Origin: an uncultured Lachnospiraceae bacterium
Lineage (GTDB): Bacteria; Bacillota; Clostridia; Lachnospirales; Lachnospiraceae
Direction of reading: 5' to 3'
DNA: 40,382 bases
Assembly (NCBI GenBank): GCA_946549035.1
Contig: CAMNQH010000031.1
Coordinates: forward strand, 1-40,382
Position numbers and translations under genes: made by a program. The notes under the pieces are model-generated. The model had not been told where the DNA came from. It saw only the letters and a list, made by a program, of their open reading frames with translations, and searched no databases. Position 1 is the first letter of the stretch. Each line of letters starts with the position of its first letter. Positions 1 to 8,466 of this stretch are shown here, piece by piece.

Positions 1-2
1 AT

Positions 3-74
3 CAAAAATCTTACACTCCGGAATTTAAACAGCAGATCGTGGATCTGTATCATGCTGTACTAACCCCATTTTGA
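3..74 (+). pseudogene. IS3-family transposase OrfA, N-terminal fragment
   Basis: Reading from base 3 gives QKSYTPEFKQQIVDLYHA followed by VLTPF and a stop. The YTPEFKQQIVDLY run is typical of the first helix of the DNA-binding domain of IS3-group OrfA proteins. The expected continuation (the glycine and the rest of the helix-turn-helix) is absent. The start codon lies outside the window. I read this as a truncated insertion-sequence remnant. The assignment rests on about 17 residues, so the family is likely but not certain. Confidence 0.6.
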
Positions 75-93
75 TGTACAACAGAAACTCTTT

Positions 94-1536
94 TTAATCT
101 TCAAGAAGTTTCCGTTTTCTCTCAATCATCTCGTCGATTCTTTCTATGAAAGACGCTACATCCTTCACATTCTCGCACCGCTCGATCCTTCCGCCCGGGT
201 ACACCCGTTTACTGATCGCCCCGGCTCCGCAGGCAACTATGGTCTGTTTCTCCTCCATAATCAAAATATTATAAAGCCCTTGTGCCCCTTCCCTGGCATA
301 GCCTACATTTTCAAAATTCCCGGCCATATTCTTCTGGCGGTACAAATAATAAGGAAGCAGCCCCATTTTACGGGCTTCCCTGGCAGTTAAGCCGATGGTT
401 TCCCATGTATTGATCATGGAAAGGCCCCCATAGGCTTCCCGGTTCATCCCCAGCCTAGAGGCCCGTTTTATGGCAAGAGAATGCACCGTCAGGCTGTCCG
501 GCCTTAAGGCCTTTATCTCCTCCATGGTATCAGCTACATCCCCCAAATCCTCCTTAGGCAGTCCCACAATGAGGTCCATATTAATGTTGTCAAATCCCAG
601 CTCCCGGGCCATCTGAAAGCTTTCTTTCGTCTGTTCCACCGTGTGGCGGCGGCCAATCAAATCCAAGGTAGCCTGTTTCATGGTCTGAGGATTGATGGAG
701 ATCCTGGAAATCCTGTGATTCTTTAATACCTTGAGCTTTTCCCTGGTGATACTGTCCGGCCTTCCGGCCTCCACGGTATATTCCAAAAGATGGTCAAAGG
801 AAAACGCCTCCTCTACCCTGGTAAGCAGCCAATCCAGTTGTTCCGGCGTCAGCGTGGTAGGCGTACCCCCTCCTATGTAAACGGTATTCAGCCTTTTGTT
901 ACCATAAAGCTCCGCGGTAAAACAAATCTCCCGCTGTAAGGCTTCCAAATACTCCTCTACCCGCTTCTCCCACACTCCCAGAGGATAAGAGGTAAAGGAA
1001 CAATACAAACACGTGCTGGGACAAAAAGGAATTCCCAGATACAGACTATATCCCTTCTGGTAATCTAGCTTTTTTAAAAGAGCCGCTTCCCTTTTGGCTA
1101 CCTCTATGCTTAACTCTATTTTCTCAGGACTGGCAAAGTACGTCTCCTCCATATAACGTCGAATCCACGCTTCCTCCTTCCCCTCCTCCAAAAAAGCCAT
1201 GGGAATTTTGGTCGGGCGAATCCCGGTAAGCGTCCCCCAGGGGAGCGTCGTCTTTGTATAGTCTGAGAGGGTCTCATATAGCGCCTTCTTTAAGCGATTC
1301 TTCGTCTCAGGACGATCTTGGTAATCTACCAGGACCTGCTTTTTCTTTTCTCCGTCTACTACAATTATAATCTCATCCGGTTCATGCCCATACAGAATTT
1401 CCATAAAAAAAGAAGGCGGCTCTGTCAAAGGTTTCTCCTCTGCCGTCACCTGTACCTCCTCCTTTGGAAAAAAGGCTTTCACCAGGGAATGGATATCGTA
1501 CTCAAAGTTCCTTTCCTTTAATTGCACTTGTATCAT
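94..1536 (-). CDS. hemZ: HemZ-type radical SAM protein (coproporphyrinogen III dehydrogenase-like)
   Basis: This is a 480-residue radical SAM enzyme of the HemN/HemZ group, which includes oxygen-independent coproporphyrinogen oxidases acting in the cytoplasm. The iron-sulfur cluster motif CxxxCxxC is at residues 172-179 (CPSTCLYC). It is followed by the YIGGGTPT glycine-rich SAM motif and GLPKED further on. An N-terminal extension of about 160 residues before the cluster motif is characteristic of HemZ rather than HemN or HemW. It is the last gene of the relA - MBL hydrolase - hemZ series, 92 bases after the hydrolase. Whether it truly makes protoporphyrin here is unknown, since no other haem genes are in view. 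The ATG at 1536 is preceded by GGGAGG at a rather long distance. Confidence 0.9.
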   Translation of the reverse strand: MIQVQLKERNFEYDIHSLVKAFFPKEEVQVTAEEKPLTEPPSFFMEILYGHEPDEIIIVVDGEKKKQVLVDYQDRPETKNRLKKALYETLSDYTKTTLPWGTLTGIRPTKIPMAFLEEGKEEAWIRRYMEETYFASPEKIELSIEVAKREAALLKKLDYQKGYSLYLGIPFCPSTCLYCSFTSYPLGVWEKRVEEYLEALQREICFTAELYGNKRLNTVYIGGGTPTTLTPEQLDWLLTRVEEAFSFDHLLEYTVEAGRPDSITREKLKVLKNHRISRISINPQTMKQATLDLIGRRHTVEQTKESFQMARELGFDNINMDLIVGLPKEDLGDVADTMEEIKALRPDSLTVHSLAIKRASRLGMNREAYGGLSMINTWETIGLTAREARKMGLLPYYLYRQKNMAGNFENVGYAREGAQGLYNILIMEEKQTIVACGAGAISKRVYPGGRIERCENVKDVASFIERIDEMIERKRKLLED

Positions 1537-1628
1537 AATATCTTCTAAAGCCCCTCCCAGGCGTCTGTTTCTAAAAGGAAGGCAATTCAGAGCAGCTCCA
1601 AATTGCCTTATGTCACAAAAATATAACT

Positions 1629-2258
1629 TTATAAAAATGGGTTTCCCTGCTTCTCCTGGCCTATGGTGGTCGTCTCCATATGTCCCGGATATACCTTGGT
1701 ATATTCCGGCAAATCCAGCAATTTCTCTCTAATTCCCCGCACAAGCTGTCCCATGCTGCCCCCTGGAAAATCCGTCCGGCCAACAGATTGACAGAACAAG
1801 GTATCTCCAGAAAACAACGCCGCTTCCTCAGGAAGATAATAGCAGCACCCTCCCGGCGTATGTCCCGGCGTATGAAGCACCCGCAAATCAAAGCCGGCCA
1901 AATGCAGCGTCTGTCCATCCTTTACATAAATATCAGCCTCATATCTCTCCCGGAATCCCGTCATACCGGAAACATTTCTTGCCGGGTCTTCAAGGGTTTC
2001 TTTCTCCGCCTCATGGGCATAGATATTTACTCCCAAAAGATCCGCCAGCTCCCTGGCGCCTCCTGCATGGTCAAAATGACCGTGGGTTAAAAGAATCCCT
2101 AACGGACGGTATCCTTTTTCCTGAATCCGCCCGGCCAGCATCTTAGCCGATGCGCCGGGATCTATCACGAACATCTCCTTGGTTTCTTTATTCACACCAA
2201 AATAGCAGTTGGTCTGCACTTCGCCTACACAAAATCCTTCCACTTCTAGCTTCAGCAT
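1629..2258 (-). CDS. MBL-fold metallo-hydrolase (glyoxalase II-like, YcbL type)
   Basis: A 209-residue metallo-beta-lactamase-fold hydrolase. The zinc motif HxHxDH is present as HGHFDH at residues 59-64. Downstream metal ligands are visible in HTPGHTPGG, FSGDTLF and YPGHM. The family hydrolyses thioesters such as S-lactoylglutathione, but in this short class the substrate is usually undefined. An upstream in-frame start at 2330 exists, but the ATG at 2258 has AAGGAGG four to five bases ahead and gives the usual family length, so it is preferred. It lies between relA and hemZ on the same strand with short gaps, so co-transcription is likely. Confidence 0.9.
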   Translation of the reverse strand: MLKLEVEGFCVGEVQTNCYFGVNKETKEMFVIDPGASAKMLAGRIQEKGYRPLGILLTHGHFDHAGGARELADLLGVNIYAHEAEKETLEDPARNVSGMTGFRERYEADIYVKDGQTLHLAGFDLRVLHTPGHTPGGCCYYLPEEAALFSGDTLFCQSVGRTDFPGGSMGQLVRGIREKLLDLPEYTKVYPGHMETTTIGQEKQGNPFL

Positions 2259-2330
2259 ACGCCCTCCTTCTTCCGTCCAATGACACTCCGCCTCTTTCGT
2301 CCCTGCCAAAATCTCTGCAGGTTTTGGCAA

Positions 2331-4646
2331 CTACCCGGCGGTGCGCTGCACATCAATCACACTCTCTACCTGGCGGATTTTGTCCACCAAAGCCCGCAGC
2401 TCGTCTTTCCCTTTGATGTGAAACGCCAATGTAATCGTTGCCACTCCCTGCCTGCTGGTATTGGAATGTATGGCATCTATATCAATCTGCCGTTCAGTAA
2501 AAATCTTGCTCACATCCACCAATAGCCCGGTGCGGTTATTGCCGTAGATCTTAATCTCCGCCATAAACAGGCCCGCTTCTCCTTCTTCCCTGGCCCAATC
2601 CGCTTCCAAAAGCCGCTCTCGTTCCAGTTCTGAAAGATTCAGCATATTGGTACAGTCGGTTCGATGAATGGAAATACCCCGGCCTCTGGTCACAAAGCCT
2701 ACGATCTCATCTCCCGGCACAGGAGCGCAGCATTTGGAAAAACGTACCGCTACATCCGACGCTCCCCGAACCACAATCCCGCTCTTTGAATGTTTCCCTT
2801 CTTCCGGCCTGTTTTTCCCCCCTTGGGAGACTCCGCCACCTGCTTGCTCCAAAATATCGGCGTCCGTCAATACCCCGGCATGATCCTTCTGGTAATATTC
2901 CAGCATCTTATTGATGATCTGACCTTCCTTCAATCCCCCGTGTCCCAAAGCCGCCAGGGTGGAATCCCAGTCCCTAAAACCGTATTTTCGCATGATTTTT
3001 TGCTGATATTCCGGTTTGTTCAGTTCAGGCCAGTCAATATTCTTTGACTTGCAATATTGTATCATCAAGTCCTTACCTTTTAAAATATTTTCCTCTTTAA
3101 ATTCACTGCGGAACCACTGATTGATTTTATTCTTAGCCTGAGTACTTTTTACCATACTCAGCCAGTCCCGGCTGGGCCCTCTGGAATTTTGCGACGTAAG
3201 AATCTCGATTCGGTCCCCGTTTTGAATCACATAGTCAATATTTACCAGTTTATCATTGACTCTGGCTCCAATCATCTTATTTCCTACGGCAGAATGAATG
3301 GCATAGGCAAAATCAATGGGATTGGAACCGCTGGGCAGCGTCTTTACATCCCCGGTGGGGGTAAAGCAGAATACTGTATCTGCAAATAAATCCAGGTCGC
3401 TTTTCAAAAGGCTCATAAATTCCCGGTTATCGGAAGAATCCCGCTGCCACTCCAGCACCTGACGAAGCCATCCGATTTTCTCTTCCTCCTGGCTTTTAGC
3501 GCCTTTGCTGCTTCCCCCGGATTCTTTATACTTCCAATGGGCCGCAATGCCGTACTCGGAGGTACGGTGCATCTCATAGGTGCGGATCTGAATCTCAAAG
3601 GGCTGGCCAATGGGACCTATCAGCGTCGTATGGAGAGACTGGTACATATTGGGCTTTGGCATGGCAATGTAATCCTTAAACCGCCCCGGAATCGGCTTGT
3701 ACTTAGCGTGAATGACCCCAAGGGCTGCATAACATTCCCGGACGCTGGCTACAATAATCCGGATAGCAAACAAATCATAAATCTGATCCAGGGTTTTCTC
3801 CTGGTTTATCATTTTCTTATAAATACTGAAAAAATGCTTTGCCCTGCCGTCAATATTGGCTTTGATTCCCGCTTTAGTGATATGCTCCCGCACCTCCTCC
3901 ACAAGCTCCTGGATATACTCCTCTCTGGCGCTTTTGCGGACGGCTACCTTTTCTACCAAATCGTAATAAGCCTCCGGCTCAAGATACTTTAAACATAAAT
4001 CATCCAATTCAATCTTTATTTTAGAAATTCCAAGACGCTGGGCAATGGGAGAATAAATGTCCATGGTTTCCCTGGCAATCTCCTTTTGCTTCGTTGGGGT
4101 CATATATTTTAAGGTACGCATATTGTGGAGACGGTCTGCAAGCTTCACCAAAATCACACGGATGTCTTTTGCCATGGCCAAAAACATTTTCCTCAAATTT
4201 TCCGCCTGCTTTTCCACCTTATCCGCATCGTAAGACAACTTATCCAGCTTGGTAACGCCGTCCACCAAAAGGGCGATCTCTTCCCCGAACTGCTGAGCGA
4301 TCTCTTCGTCCGTCATGACCGTATCCTCCACCACGTCGTGAAGCAGTCCCGCCACAATAGTCTCCTTATCCAGTTCCAATTCCGCCAAAATAATGGAAAC
4401 GCACAGAGGATGGATAATATAAGCCTCCCCGGATTTACGCACCTGTCCCTCGTGGGCTTGGTAGGCAATCTTGTATGCATTTTCTATTAAAGAAATATCA
4501 GCAGAGGGGTGGTAGCGCCTCACGCTGCCAATCAGCTCTTCGTACAGGCTCTCAGGACTTGCAAATTCCTTGGTAGGCTTGATATGGCCGGTCCGCATAA
4601 GCTCCTCTTTCTGCTCTTCCTTCTCAATGAGTTTTCTATCCACCAT
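2331..4646 (-). CDS. relA: Bifunctional (p)ppGpp synthetase/hydrolase (Rel/RSH family)
   Basis: A 771-residue long RSH protein that makes and degrades the stringent-response alarmone (p)ppGpp. The order is HD hydrolase domain (HDVVED from residue 103), synthetase domain, TGS domain (FCFTPTGDVKTLPSGS), a zinc-finger-like segment (FSKCCAPVPGD) and a C-terminal ACT domain. The intact HD motif argues for an active hydrolase. RFKDY at about residue 322 is the RxKD signature of bifunctional enzymes, as opposed to ExDD in synthetase-only RelA. The ATG at 4646 follows GGGAGA. A TTG at 4706 is an alternative start that would add 20 residues but has no ribosome site. It is transcribed from a promoter at 4725-4753 and followed by the MBL hydrolase and hemZ. 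Confidence 0.95.
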   Translation of the reverse strand: MVDRKLIEKEEQKEELMRTGHIKPTKEFASPESLYEELIGSVRRYHPSADISLIENAYKIAYQAHEGQVRKSGEAYIIHPLCVSIILAELELDKETIVAGLLHDVVEDTVMTDEEIAQQFGEEIALLVDGVTKLDKLSYDADKVEKQAENLRKMFLAMAKDIRVILVKLADRLHNMRTLKYMTPTKQKEIARETMDIYSPIAQRLGISKIKIELDDLCLKYLEPEAYYDLVEKVAVRKSAREEYIQELVEEVREHITKAGIKANIDGRAKHFFSIYKKMINQEKTLDQIYDLFAIRIIVASVRECYAALGVIHAKYKPIPGRFKDYIAMPKPNMYQSLHTTLIGPIGQPFEIQIRTYEMHRTSEYGIAAHWKYKESGGSSKGAKSQEEEKIGWLRQVLEWQRDSSDNREFMSLLKSDLDLFADTVFCFTPTGDVKTLPSGSNPIDFAYAIHSAVGNKMIGARVNDKLVNIDYVIQNGDRIEILTSQNSRGPSRDWLSMVKSTQAKNKINQWFRSEFKEENILKGKDLMIQYCKSKNIDWPELNKPEYQQKIMRKYGFRDWDSTLAALGHGGLKEGQIINKMLEYYQKDHAGVLTDADILEQAGGGVSQGGKNRPEEGKHSKSGIVVRGASDVAVRFSKCCAPVPGDEIVGFVTRGRGISIHRTDCTNMLNLSELERERLLEADWAREEGEAGLFMAEIKIYGNNRTGLLVDVSKIFTERQIDIDAIHSNTSRQGVATITLAFHIKGKDELRALVDKIRQVESVIDVQRTAG

Positions 4647-4724
4647 AAATGATTCTCCCGTCTTTCGTCCAGATATCAGTTTTTGTAACTGTATGATTCC
4701 TCCCAAGTTACAATTATTTTTACT

Positions 4725-4753
4725 ATTATAAGCAATCTTGTCTAAGTTTGCAA
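4725..4753 (-). promoter_or_regulatory. Sigma-A type promoter of relA
   Basis: On the minus strand, TTGCAA (4748-4753) and TATAAT (4725-4730) are separated by 17 bases. The -35 box lies inside the last codons of the upstream GNAT gene. This places the relA transcript start near 4718 and leaves a leader of about 70 bases. Confidence 0.65.
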
Positions 4754-5632
4754 GATTTTCGCGTATCTTTGCATCTCTTTTCCGTTACATGCAACACTTT
4801 TTTCCCAGCGAAAGCCTAACTTTTCTGCCAGACAGACTGAAGCAAAGTTTTCCTTTTGTATCAGACAGTGAATAGAATCAAAATCCGTCGCCTCTTTTGC
4901 ATAATCCAAAATTCCTTGGCAAACTTCAAATGCATACCCTTGCCGCTGCTTATTTCTTGCAATCAAATATCCCAGCTCCAGCTGAACCTCTTCCTCTACT
5001 TCCAGATGGCCAAGCCCCGCCCTGCCGATAATCTCACCTGTCTCCTTTTCCACCACCAGCCACAGTCCATATCCGTAAAAACGATACATATGCTCCATAT
5101 AGGCTTTGGTATATTCTTCCTCTTTTTGGCGGTTCTCATACAATCCATCCATATAACGCGTCATTTCTTCCGGTTCATACAGCCGGTATAAGTCGTCCAG
5201 ATCTTCCAATGTAATCTCCCGCAGGAAGCACCGTTTCGTTTCAATCACCGTCCAGGGAAGGTGATGATATCTTTGATACACCCGCTCCAAAAAATAAAAA
5301 TCGACTTCCTCAAATCCTTCTACGATCATCGGCAGGTGGAATCCAAAGGACTCTGAAGCATTCCGGCTCTCAGGCTCATAGCCTAAAACTGCCGTCCCCC
5401 ACTCCTTAGCCTGTTCCACACTCTCTTGACAGTCAGCAATCATCAGACAGTCGTCAAAAGAACTCCCCGGCTCCATCTCTGAAGCCTCGTTCCAAACATC
5501 CTTTACGCCTGCAATGTCTACCACTGCCACCTGATACTCATGCAGACTTAGCAGAAGCGCCTTTAACGACTCAGACCAATTTCCGTGAGATATCAATGCT
5601 TTCCTGTCGATCAAAACTGTTTTTAAGGGCAT
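4742..5632 (-). CDS. GNAT acetyltransferase with HAD-like N-terminal region
   Basis: A 296-residue, two-part protein. Residues from about 135 onward form a GNAT domain of the RimJ/RimL type: CFLREITLEDLDDLYRLY, then GEIIGRAGLGHLE, a QLELGYLIARNKQRQGYA acetyl-CoA loop (RQGYA) and NFASVCLAEKLGF. The first 120 residues resemble a degenerate HAD phosphatase: VLIDRKALIS in place of the DxD nucleophile motif, and CLMIADCQESVEQAKEWGTAVLGY like the HAD C-terminal strand-helix-strand. The second aspartate of the nucleophile motif is missing, so phosphatase activity is doubtful. The substrate is unknown. The gene precedes relA, whose promoter lies in its 3' end. Confidence 0.75.
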   Translation of the reverse strand: MPLKTVLIDRKALISHGNWSESLKALLLSLHEYQVAVVDIAGVKDVWNEASEMEPGSSFDDCLMIADCQESVEQAKEWGTAVLGYEPESRNASESFGFHLPMIVEGFEEVDFYFLERVYQRYHHLPWTVIETKRCFLREITLEDLDDLYRLYEPEEMTRYMDGLYENRQKEEEYTKAYMEHMYRFYGYGLWLVVEKETGEIIGRAGLGHLEVEEEVQLELGYLIARNKQRQGYAFEVCQGILDYAKEATDFDSIHCLIQKENFASVCLAEKLGFRWEKSVACNGKEMQRYAKILQT

Positions 5633-5980
5633 TCCTCCATCATTCCTTCAAGTAATCCAAAATCTGCGTTTGCTTTTATAAAATCATACACTTTTTATAG
5701 TTTACCACATCCCCTTGGATTTTACTATCTGGATTCTGTTTTTAGGCTTCTGTATTTTTTATAAAAAACGGATCTACTTCTTTTTTTACCAATTCCGGTG
5801 AAAGCGATTTGGATAAATAGCCTTGGAGAAGTGGTAAATAAGCCGGCTTTTGACATGAAAAGGCAAAAAATGTTATTTCATTATAGCAAATCATACCAAT
5901 TTTCCACATCCATTTTTTCACGTTTTATGACTGCTTCTTCGCAAAAAATCCTGGAAATAATTGGGCATGATATCCGCCTC

Positions 5981-6008
5981 TTTACATTTCCTAAAAATAG
6001 TGTATAAT
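5981..6008 (+). promoter_or_regulatory. Promoter of the LytTR regulator / GHKL kinase pair
   Basis: TTTACA (5981-5986) and TATAAT (6003-6008) are separated by 16 bases. Transcription would start near 6015, giving a leader of roughly 105 bases before the regulator's ATG. Confidence 0.6.
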
Positions 6009-6041
6009 GCTCATTTAGGCGAATTTCAAGACAAAGACAAC

Positions 6042-6116
6042 ATGAAAAATTTGACTCTGCTTTTACCGCCAAAAACATTTCAGGAGAACAAGAAAGATAA
6101 CATTGGGAGGAAATAG
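6042..6116 (+). CDS. Possible 24-residue leader peptide
   Basis: An ATG at 6042 opens a 24-codon frame, MKNLTLLLPPKTFQENKKDN then IGRK. Its stop codon TAG overlaps the end of the GGGAGGAAATAG ribosome site of the next gene. It lies in the transcribed leader of the two-component operon. No convincing ribosome site precedes it. It could be a leader affecting regulator translation, a tiny secreted or signalling peptide, or chance. Confidence 0.2.
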   Translation: MKNLTLLLPPKTFQENKKDNIGRK

Positions 6117-6122
6117 ATACAT

Positions 6123-6857
6123 ATGCGGCTTGCTATTTGTGATGACGATTTAAAAGATCTGACGGTTCTAGAAGGGATGTTACAAAAATACAACGCCCGA
6201 AATTCTGATATCCGTTTAGAAATAGAAACATTTTCAGAAGCTACAAAGCTTTTATGTAAACTGCAACAAGGGGAACAGGCGGATCTGTACATTCTGGATA
6301 TTCTTATGTCCAATATGACCGGCATTGATTTAGGAACAATCATCCGCAAAAACAACCGAAATAGCATGATTATTTATATCACTTCTTCTAACAGCTTTGC
6401 CATGGAAGCTTATGATCTCCACGCTATAAGGTATTTGCTGAAACCAACCAGGGAACGTGATCTTTTTGAGGCCCTTGATTACGCCGTATCCCAGATGAAG
6501 CTCAGAAAAAAATCCGTCTTTCTGGTGAAAACAAAAGAAGGCTTAGAGGCGGTCCCCTGCTCTGAAATCGAATACATCGAAAATTCTTCCCGCAAACTGG
6601 AAATCCATCTCACAAACGGCCAAAAAATCACAAGTATTTTTATGCGAAAATCCTTTGATGAAGAAATCGAAGAGCTGATTCAAGCCAAAAACTTTATCTG
6701 TGTCCATAAATCGTTTTTAATTAACATGAACCATATCCAAAAATTAAATCAAAGCGATGTGGTTCTAAACAGCGGAATCCGTATTCCTGTCAGCAGAAGA
6801 CGAGCATTAAATGTAAAAAAAGAATACCTTTTCTTTATTTCCAATCAATACAAATGA
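6123..6857 (+). CDS. LytTR-family response regulator
   Basis: A 244-residue cytoplasmic transcription regulator of the AgrA/ComE type. An N-terminal receiver domain carries the acidic pair DDD at 8-10, the phospho-acceptor Asp at about 59 (YILDILMSNMTG) and the conserved lysine in LLKPT. The C-terminal LytTR DNA-binding domain (about 140-240) shows FICVHKSFLINMNHI and GIRIPVSRRR. The kinase starts 9 bases after its stop, so they form an operon and almost certainly a cognate pair. Such regulators normally bind paired direct repeats upstream of exporter or peptide genes. No such target is obvious next to this pair. Confidence 0.9.
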   Translation: MRLAICDDDLKDLTVLEGMLQKYNARNSDIRLEIETFSEATKLLCKLQQGEQADLYILDILMSNMTGIDLGTIIRKNNRNSMIIYITSSNSFAMEAYDLHAIRYLLKPTRERDLFEALDYAVSQMKLRKKSVFLVKTKEGLEAVPCSEIEYIENSSRKLEIHLTNGQKITSIFMRKSFDEEIEELIQAKNFICVHKSFLINMNHIQKLNQSDVVLNSGIRIPVSRRRALNVKKEYLFFISNQYK

Positions 6858-6866
6858 GGAGAGAAC

Positions 6867-8156
6867 ATGCATTATTTTAACATAATTTCTTATATTATCA
6901 GCCATATTTTCCTGATACTGTTTATTTATCTGTTTATTGTACACCGCTATTCTAAAATTGTAACCATCTTAAGCTGCCTTTTCTTATTTCTGTCTTTGAG
7001 TATCTTAGACGGCTTTAAACTGCTTTTATTCCCTGACAGCAGCCTCTGTTATGTTTTAGTGACCATTCTTCAAATCATACTGACGCAATCCACGGCGTTC
7101 TTCAATGCGAAAACAAAAAGCAGCCAGGCGCTGTTCGTAGGTCTCAGCGCTTCCAGCTACGTCATTGTAGGAGCCATCTCTGCAGCCATTATAAAAATAT
7201 ACTCCGGCAGCTCCCTTCTGGCCTTAGTCGGCAGCTTCGCCGTGCATCTTGGAATTTTGTTGTTTTTATCTGCGAGTATCCGAAACATATGTATTTCCTT
7301 TCAGGAAAAAAGCTATGATCGAAACTGGTGGGAGCTTTGCCTGATTCCTGTATTTTTTTACTGTAGTTTTTCCTTTATTGGATTTTTCCCCCACACCCTT
7401 TATGAAAATCCCGAAAATGTTCCGGGAATTTTATTTGTTGTTATCACCATGTTTGTATCCTATACTGTGGTGCTTCGCTACTTGCAAAGCGAGTCCAAAA
7501 AGAACACGATTTACTGGGAAAATATGCTGCAGCAGTCTTACATTCAAGGACTGGAAAACCGGTACTATTTTGTAGAACGCGCCGAACAAAATCTAAAAAT
7601 CTTGAATCACGATATCCGCCATTACTCCAAAATCATTGACTCTCTCCTAAAACAAAAGAAGTATGAGGAAATCAAAGCAATTACTGAACATATCAGCCAT
7701 ATGGCCGATGAAAATCAATTGGAGGAATACTGCTCCAATCTTATTGTCAATACCATACTCTCAAATATGATTGTCAAAGCCCACTCTCTTAAAATAAAGG
7801 TTTCTCTTACAGCCAGGGTTCCAAAAGAAACTCCGGTCAACGACTATGAGCTTGCCTTAGTGATCGCAAATTTACTTGAAAACGCCATTCAATGTGTACA
7901 AAGCTTTGAAACAGAACGAAGACAAATAGAAATGAATATCCATTGCTCAAAAAGCCAGTTATTCATTGAGACGAAAAATAAGTACGAAGGAGAAATTCTC
8001 CTGGATTCCATTACAAATCTGCCTAAAAGCAAAAAGAACGGTAACCACGGTCTGGGGATGCAAAGCATATTGGCTTTCTCAAAAAAAATGAACGGCACGG
8101 TAGGCTGTTATTTGGAGGGCGGCATTTTTCATATTATGATGACGGCTAAATTTTAG
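6867..8156 (+). CDS. GHKL-domain sensor histidine kinase (AgrC-like)
   Basis: A 429-residue membrane kinase. The first about 210 residues form six or so hydrophobic helices with short loops, as in peptide-sensing AgrC-type kinases. The phospho-acceptor His is at about 248 (LNHDIRHYSKII). The GHKL ATPase domain shows ELALVIANLLENAIQ (N box) and GNHGLGMQSI (G box). It follows its response regulator in one operon, with a GGAGAG ribosome site in the gap. No AgrB/AgrD-like peptide genes are adjacent, so the ligand is unknown. The transcript ends at the hairpin at 8190-8228. Confidence 0.88.
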   Translation: MHYFNIISYIISHIFLILFIYLFIVHRYSKIVTILSCLFLFLSLSILDGFKLLLFPDSSLCYVLVTILQIILTQSTAFFNAKTKSSQALFVGLSASSYVIVGAISAAIIKIYSGSSLLALVGSFAVHLGILLFLSASIRNICISFQEKSYDRNWWELCLIPVFFYCSFSFIGFFPHTLYENPENVPGILFVVITMFVSYTVVLRYLQSESKKNTIYWENMLQQSYIQGLENRYYFVERAEQNLKILNHDIRHYSKIIDSLLKQKKYEEIKAITEHISHMADENQLEEYCSNLIVNTILSNMIVKAHSLKIKVSLTARVPKETPVNDYELALVIANLLENAIQCVQSFETERRQIEMNIHCSKSQLFIETKNKYEGEILLDSITNLPKSKKNGNHGLGMQSILAFSKKMNGTVGCYLEGGIFHIMMTAKF

Positions 8157-8189
8157 CGTAATCCGCCTATTCTGGAAAAAATGGCGTTA

Positions 8190-8228
8190 TTGAAAGGGAT
8201 GCCGGCCACAGGCCGGCATCCCTTTCAA
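8190..8228. terminator. Perfect 18-bp hairpin between convergent genes
   Basis: TTGAAAGGGATGCCGGCC (8190-8207), loop ACA, and its exact complement (8211-8228). It sits between the convergent kinase (plus) and PspC gene (minus), one base from the latter's stop codon. Neither side carries a long T run right after the stem, though a T6 stretch follows about 7 bases on in the minus direction. It probably ends transcription both ways. Confidence 0.6.
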
Positions 8229-8229
8229 A

Positions 8230-8418
8230 TTAATATTGCTCCGGTATAATAATGGCGGCCACAATATAGGCCAAAAGCCCGCTTCCGGCTCCACAAATTA
8301 ACAACACCATAGCCAGTCTGAAAATCGTAGGATCAATATTGAAATACTCTCCCAGGCCGCCGCATACGCCGAATAATACTCGGTTGGTTTTGGATTTATA
8401 CAGTCTTTTAGGTTCCAT
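8230..8418 (-). CDS. PspC-domain small membrane protein
   Basis: A 62-residue protein beginning MEPKRLYKSKTNRVLFGVCG, matching the PspC family motif (K...R.i.GVcgGla.yf.iDptl.R). One or two hydrophobic segments follow (FRLAMVLLICGAGSGLLAYI). PspC domains are membrane proteins tied to envelope-stress sensing. The ATG at 8418 has GGGGAG six bases upstream, better spaced than the ATG two codons earlier. It is the last gene of the PadR-HAAS-DUF4097 cassette, 48 bases after the DUF4097 stop. Confidence 0.88.
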   Translation of the reverse strand: MEPKRLYKSKTNRVLFGVCGGLGEYFNIDPTIFRLAMVLLICGAGSGLLAYIVAAIIIPEQY

Positions 8419-8466
8419 GTCCATCTCCCCTTTTCTAACCTTATACAAATATAGTTACATTACATA

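Larger units (their letters stand above)
5633..6122. other. Intergenic region between divergent GNAT and regulator genes
   Basis: About 490 AT-rich bases. The only supported contents are the promoter at 5981-6008 and a possible short leader reading frame at 6042-6116. A 69-codon open frame at 5798-6007 has no ribosome site and no recognisable sequence, and is not called. Confidence 0.5.

Noticed and set aside
5798..6007. A 69-codon open frame in the gap before the first LytTR regulator
   Set aside because: No ribosome site, no family resemblance, and it overlaps the regulator's promoter.
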